This document shows positions 13,689 through 15,388 of a stretch of DNA of 15,388 nt, in pieces. The notes below the pieces were generated by a model. It saw only the letters and a list, made by a program, of their open reading frames with translations, was not told where the DNA came from and searched no databases. A program made the translations under genes and the position numbers. The DNA is from an uncultured archaeon (lineage in GTDB: Archaea; Halobacteriota; Methanosarcinia; Methanosarcinales; Methanoperedenaceae), in contig CABMIA010000046.1 in NCBI GenBank assembly GCA_902386085.1, positions 1 through 15,388 of the forward strand, read 5' to 3'. Positions within the stretch are counted from its first letter, which is position 1, and every line of letters starts with the position of its first letter.

Positions 13689-14084
13689 ATGACTGAAAAT
13701 AAGACAAAAAGACCACCAAGTTATTATAAGTACAAGAAAGAGCACCCTACAGTATCATTTATCTTAAACAGGGAACTGAAAGAGGCTCTGGATAAACTTA
13801 AAGGGGATAAATCCTATGGACAAACAGTGATACAAATCATAGAGAGTAAAGTCAACCCTGACCTGTCTAAACAGATAAAAGAAATGCAGGAAGAAATTTC
13901 AATATTAAATAAGCAATCAGAGTTTCTTAGAGGACTTCAACGATTTGAAGTACCATGCGCAAAGTGCGGAGAACCCATGAATATAACAAGCAATGATAAA
14001 AACTGGCATACTAAAGTTATCCCCAGGCTCAGAAATGCTTTTAGAGACTGGGGGCATTTATGGAATTGCCCCAATGAAAAATAA
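13689..14084 (+). CDS. RHH-like protein with C-terminal zinc knuckle
   Basis: This 131-residue protein has a basic N-terminus, then a strand-helix-helix pattern (TVSFILNRELKEALDKL and SYGQTVIQIIESKV, about 21-55) that resembles a ribbon-helix-helix DNA-binding fold. A coiled-coil segment follows (about 60-83), and the C-terminus carries CAKCGEPM (90-97) with His107, His123 and Cys127 as possible zinc ligands. Proteins with this layout occur as conserved hypotheticals in methanosarcinal archaea, as far as I recall. GAGGT lies 8 bases before the ATG. It is preceded by an inverted repeat that could be its own operator. It is probably a small transcription regulator; targets are unknown. Confidence 0.65.
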   Translation: MTENKTKRPPSYYKYKKEHPTVSFILNRELKEALDKLKGDKSYGQTVIQIIESKVNPDLSKQIKEMQEEISILNKQSEFLRGLQRFEVPCAKCGEPMNITSNDKNWHTKVIPRLRNAFRDWGHLWNCPNEK

Positions 14085-14156
14085 TTCCAACATCGCCATG
14101 CCCTGAAAAAGGTGGATTGTATATAATTTTCTCAACTTCGAGAACTTTAGGATTCC

Positions 14157-14202
14157 CCGCCAGAGGCGGCGCATCCTACGGGGTCTGGGGGCCCAACCCC
14201 AG
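14157..14202. repeat. GC-rich double hairpin element
   Basis: In otherwise AT-rich DNA there is a GC-rich block with two perfect short stems: CCGCC-AGA-GGCGG (14,157-14,169) and CTGGGG-GCCCAA-CCCCAG (14,185-14,202). It lies between the 3' ends of two convergent genes. It could be a REP-like dispersed element or a bidirectional terminator; only one copy is present here. Confidence 0.4.
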
Positions 14203-14256
14203 CGCCGGGTATAATTTTTAAAATACGGAATGCTGTATCCGGCTCTGGACGGTTTA

Positions 14257-14484
14257 TTATTCTAAATCTACAGCGTCTCTTAAAGTTTCAGAACGTAAAT
14301 CTTTTGATTCCTTTACAACTCTTAATGGGTTCGGGGGATAAGAAAACGGTCCATTAAAATCGGATATCTCTTTCCCGTTTTGTCCATGTAGATCGGTCTC
14401 ATCTGGAAGTTTTTTGATTTTATCTACGAGTTCTTGTCCAAACTCTTTTGCTATTTCTATCTCGAAAATTCTTTCTTTTTTCAT
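14257..14484 (-). CDS. Small charged protein, unknown function
   Basis: This 75-residue soluble protein starts at ATG 14484, with GGTG (14,494-14,491) 6 bases upstream; an in-frame GTG three codons earlier forms part of that ribosome site and is a less likely start. The N-terminal half is an acidic-basic helix (MKKERIFEIEIAKEFGQELV). The C-terminal half is loop-like, with a Pro-rich FNGPFSYPPNP and a charged tail. No family is recognised; size and charge would suit an antitoxin or small regulator, but no partner is adjacent. A TATA box on the minus strand at 14,526-14,536 supports expression. Confidence 0.55.
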   Translation of the reverse strand: MKKERIFEIEIAKEFGQELVDKIKKLPDETDLHGQNGKEISDFNGPFSYPPNPLRVVKESKDLRSETLRDAVDLE

Positions 14485-14525
14485 GTTTTTCACCTTTTTT
14501 ATGTTTCTTATTTTTCTTACTTATA

Positions 14526-14536
14526 GCTATATATAC
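14526..14536 (-). promoter_or_regulatory. TATA box of the small charged protein gene
   Basis: On the minus strand GTATATATAGC lies about 47 bases before the ATG at 14484. Transcription would begin near 14,505, leaving a short leader that contains the GGTG site. Confidence 0.5.
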
Positions 14537-14717
14537 CGATATGGAGGCATAATATATGTTAAAAGCATATGCTTTAAACTCTGATGTTTTTATATTGTCA
14601 ACTGCATTGTAAATTCCCCAATTTCGGCGGTTTAATTTTCCCCACCGCTTCCAACTATCATGTTAAGCAACCGTTCAGTAATAAAATAGAAACCATCAGT
14701 CATCCTTTAGAATGCGC

Positions 14718-14797
14718 ACATAGCAAGAGAGAACCACCTTTTCACGGAAAACTCTAGAGTAGCTCGATGGTTCTGCATTCTCTGATTCTGCCTATGT
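14718..14797. repeat. Imperfect inverted repeat, possible structured RNA
   Basis: ACATAG (14,718-14,723) pairs with CTATGT (14,792-14,797), and AGAACCA (14,730-14,736) pairs with TGGTTCT (14,768-14,774). Partly matching purine-rich and pyrimidine-rich stretches lie between the two stems. The loop holds the palindrome ACTCTAGAGT. The pairing could form a long imperfect hairpin of about 80 bases. Confidence 0.35.
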
Positions 14798-14817
14798 ATT
14801 TGTTCTTAAATTATCAT

Positions 14818-14864
14818 GGGCTTCCATTCTTATAAAATTTCATGTTTAGGTGGATTGGAAGCCC
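14818..14864. repeat. 9-bp inverted repeat GGGCTTCCA / TGGAAGCCC
   Basis: Two perfect 9-base arms enclose a 29-base AT-rich spacer. This could be a stem-loop at the end of a transcript, or the two ends of a very small element. It lies about 150 bases beyond the stop of the leftward LamG-type gene, where a terminator would fit. Confidence 0.4.
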
Positions 14865-15011
14865 GAAATCTTAATACAAATATAGGTATTTCAGCTTTGC
14901 TATTTTAACCTAATATGGTCAGGTTTCCATTAAAATGAACCTGTGTTCTGTCAATATATCAGGTAACATTCAGTTTTTACACTGACATTGAAATATCTCA
15001 AGACGTTATTA

Positions 15012-15388
15012 CTATCGGGGGAGCCGGAGCAATTCAATTAATATGGGTGCACCTGAAATAGATGCAGCAGCCAATGTCAAAAGTCTTGTCTCAGTGTGAT
15101 TCACACTTCCAGACTGGTTTTGGGCATAAGCTTTATAATTATAAACTCCCGCTGAAATATTAGTCAAATTTCTATATAATCTATTAATTCCGGAGTTGAA
15201 GGAATCTTTTATTTGATGACGACCTAACTCTCTATTGAGGATTCGGACTTCATCTATCTTCCCATTGAATAGGTAAGCAGAGGTCTTGGCAAGATTTGGA
15301 TATGACCCGAATTGAAGAACGGTATTGTAAGAATTCAATGTTCCAGAGACCGATTTCGTAGCTACTGGAACCCCATCCAGGTATAACG
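15012..15388 (-). CDS. LamG-domain surface protein, 3' end only
   Basis: The reading frame stays open to the window edge, so this is the C-terminal part (about 125 residues) of a larger protein. It begins inside a LamG/concanavalin A-like lectin domain: LYLDGVPVATKS, then LQFGSYPN and FNGKIDEVRILNREL, the classic closing strands. A short Ig-like or beta segment follows (NLTNISAGVYNYKAYAQN, SGSVNHTETRLLTL). These are typical modules of exported archaeal adhesins. The protein ends in a short hydrophobic stretch (GAPILIELLRLPR) without a PEF-CTERM tail. A TTG in the frame at 15338 is not the true start, because LamG sequence continues upstream of it. Confidence 0.8.
   Translation of the reverse strand, partial: LYLDGVPVATKSVSGTLNSYNTVLQFGSYPNLAKTSAYLFNGKIDEVRILNRELGRHQIKDSFNSGINRLYRNLTNISAGVYNYKAYAQNQSGSVNHTETRLLTLAAASISGAPILIELLRLPR

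Larger units (their letters stand above)
14494..15011. other. 518-base non-coding region with several inverted repeats
   Basis: No convincing reading frame is present. Besides the TATA box at its left edge, it contains two TTCCCCA-type motifs (14,612-14,643), an imperfect long inverted repeat at about 14,718-14,797 around a perfect palindrome ACTCTAGAGT (14,751-14,760), and a 9-bp inverted repeat at 14,818-14,864. This density of dyads suggests a structured RNA or remains of a mobile element. Confidence 0.5.

Noticed and set aside
1..15388. Searched by eye for tRNA, rRNA and CRISPR arrays
   Set aside because: No cloverleaf-type arms with a GGTTCRANNCC core, no rRNA-like stretches and no evenly spaced direct repeats were seen.

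Overview
The window looks like chromosomal DNA of a methanogen-related archaeon, most likely of the Methanosarcinales and possibly an ANME-2d ('Candidatus Methanoperedens')-type genome. This is inferred from gene content, not from a marker gene. The evidence is an archaeosortase beside two PEF-CTERM proteins, tandem Methanosarcina-type S-layer (DUF1608) domains, a DUF1616 domain, archaeal TATA boxes, GGTG-type ribosome binding sites and a MraY/DPAGT1-type GlcNAc-1-phosphate transferase. The overall theme is building and anchoring the cell surface.

Left part (1-4,700): a NodB-fold deacetylase (minus) is divergent from a Wzx-type oligosaccharide flippase (plus). Next comes a RelE/antitoxin pair (minus), then a decayed zone holding a flippase fragment and a second polysaccharide deacetylase broken by one frameshift and one in-frame stop. 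A small zinc-ribbon protein closes this part. The zone reads like an old, rearranged exopolysaccharide cluster.

Middle (4,880-10,800): a two-gene unit on the minus strand encodes an M48/HtpX-like membrane protein without the zinc-binding HExxH motif and a small membrane partner. It is divergent from an archaeosortase with an intact Cys/Arg/His triad. Tail to tail with the archaeosortase, one base away, is a 1126-residue protein. It fuses a VanZ domain, a DUF1616-like membrane region, a beta-sandwich region and two S-layer domains. This is the most unusual object in the window. A 504-base intergenic region follows.

Right part (10,800-13,306): two secreted PEF-CTERM proteins, probable archaeosortase substrates, are followed by a 48-residue zinc-finger gene with a strong ribosome binding site. 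Then comes a GlcNAc-1-P transferase for lipid-linked glycan synthesis, whose conserved N-terminus can only be translated from a non-standard start such as CTG. Together with the flippase, these genes suggest lipid-linked glycan assembly, export, S-layer construction and membrane anchoring of surface proteins.

Far right (13,307-15,388): a possible gene remnant, a DNA-binding-like protein with a C-terminal zinc knuckle and inverted repeats upstream, a GC-rich double hairpin, a small unknown protein, about 500 bases of structured non-coding DNA, and the 3' end of a LamG-type surface protein that runs off the window.
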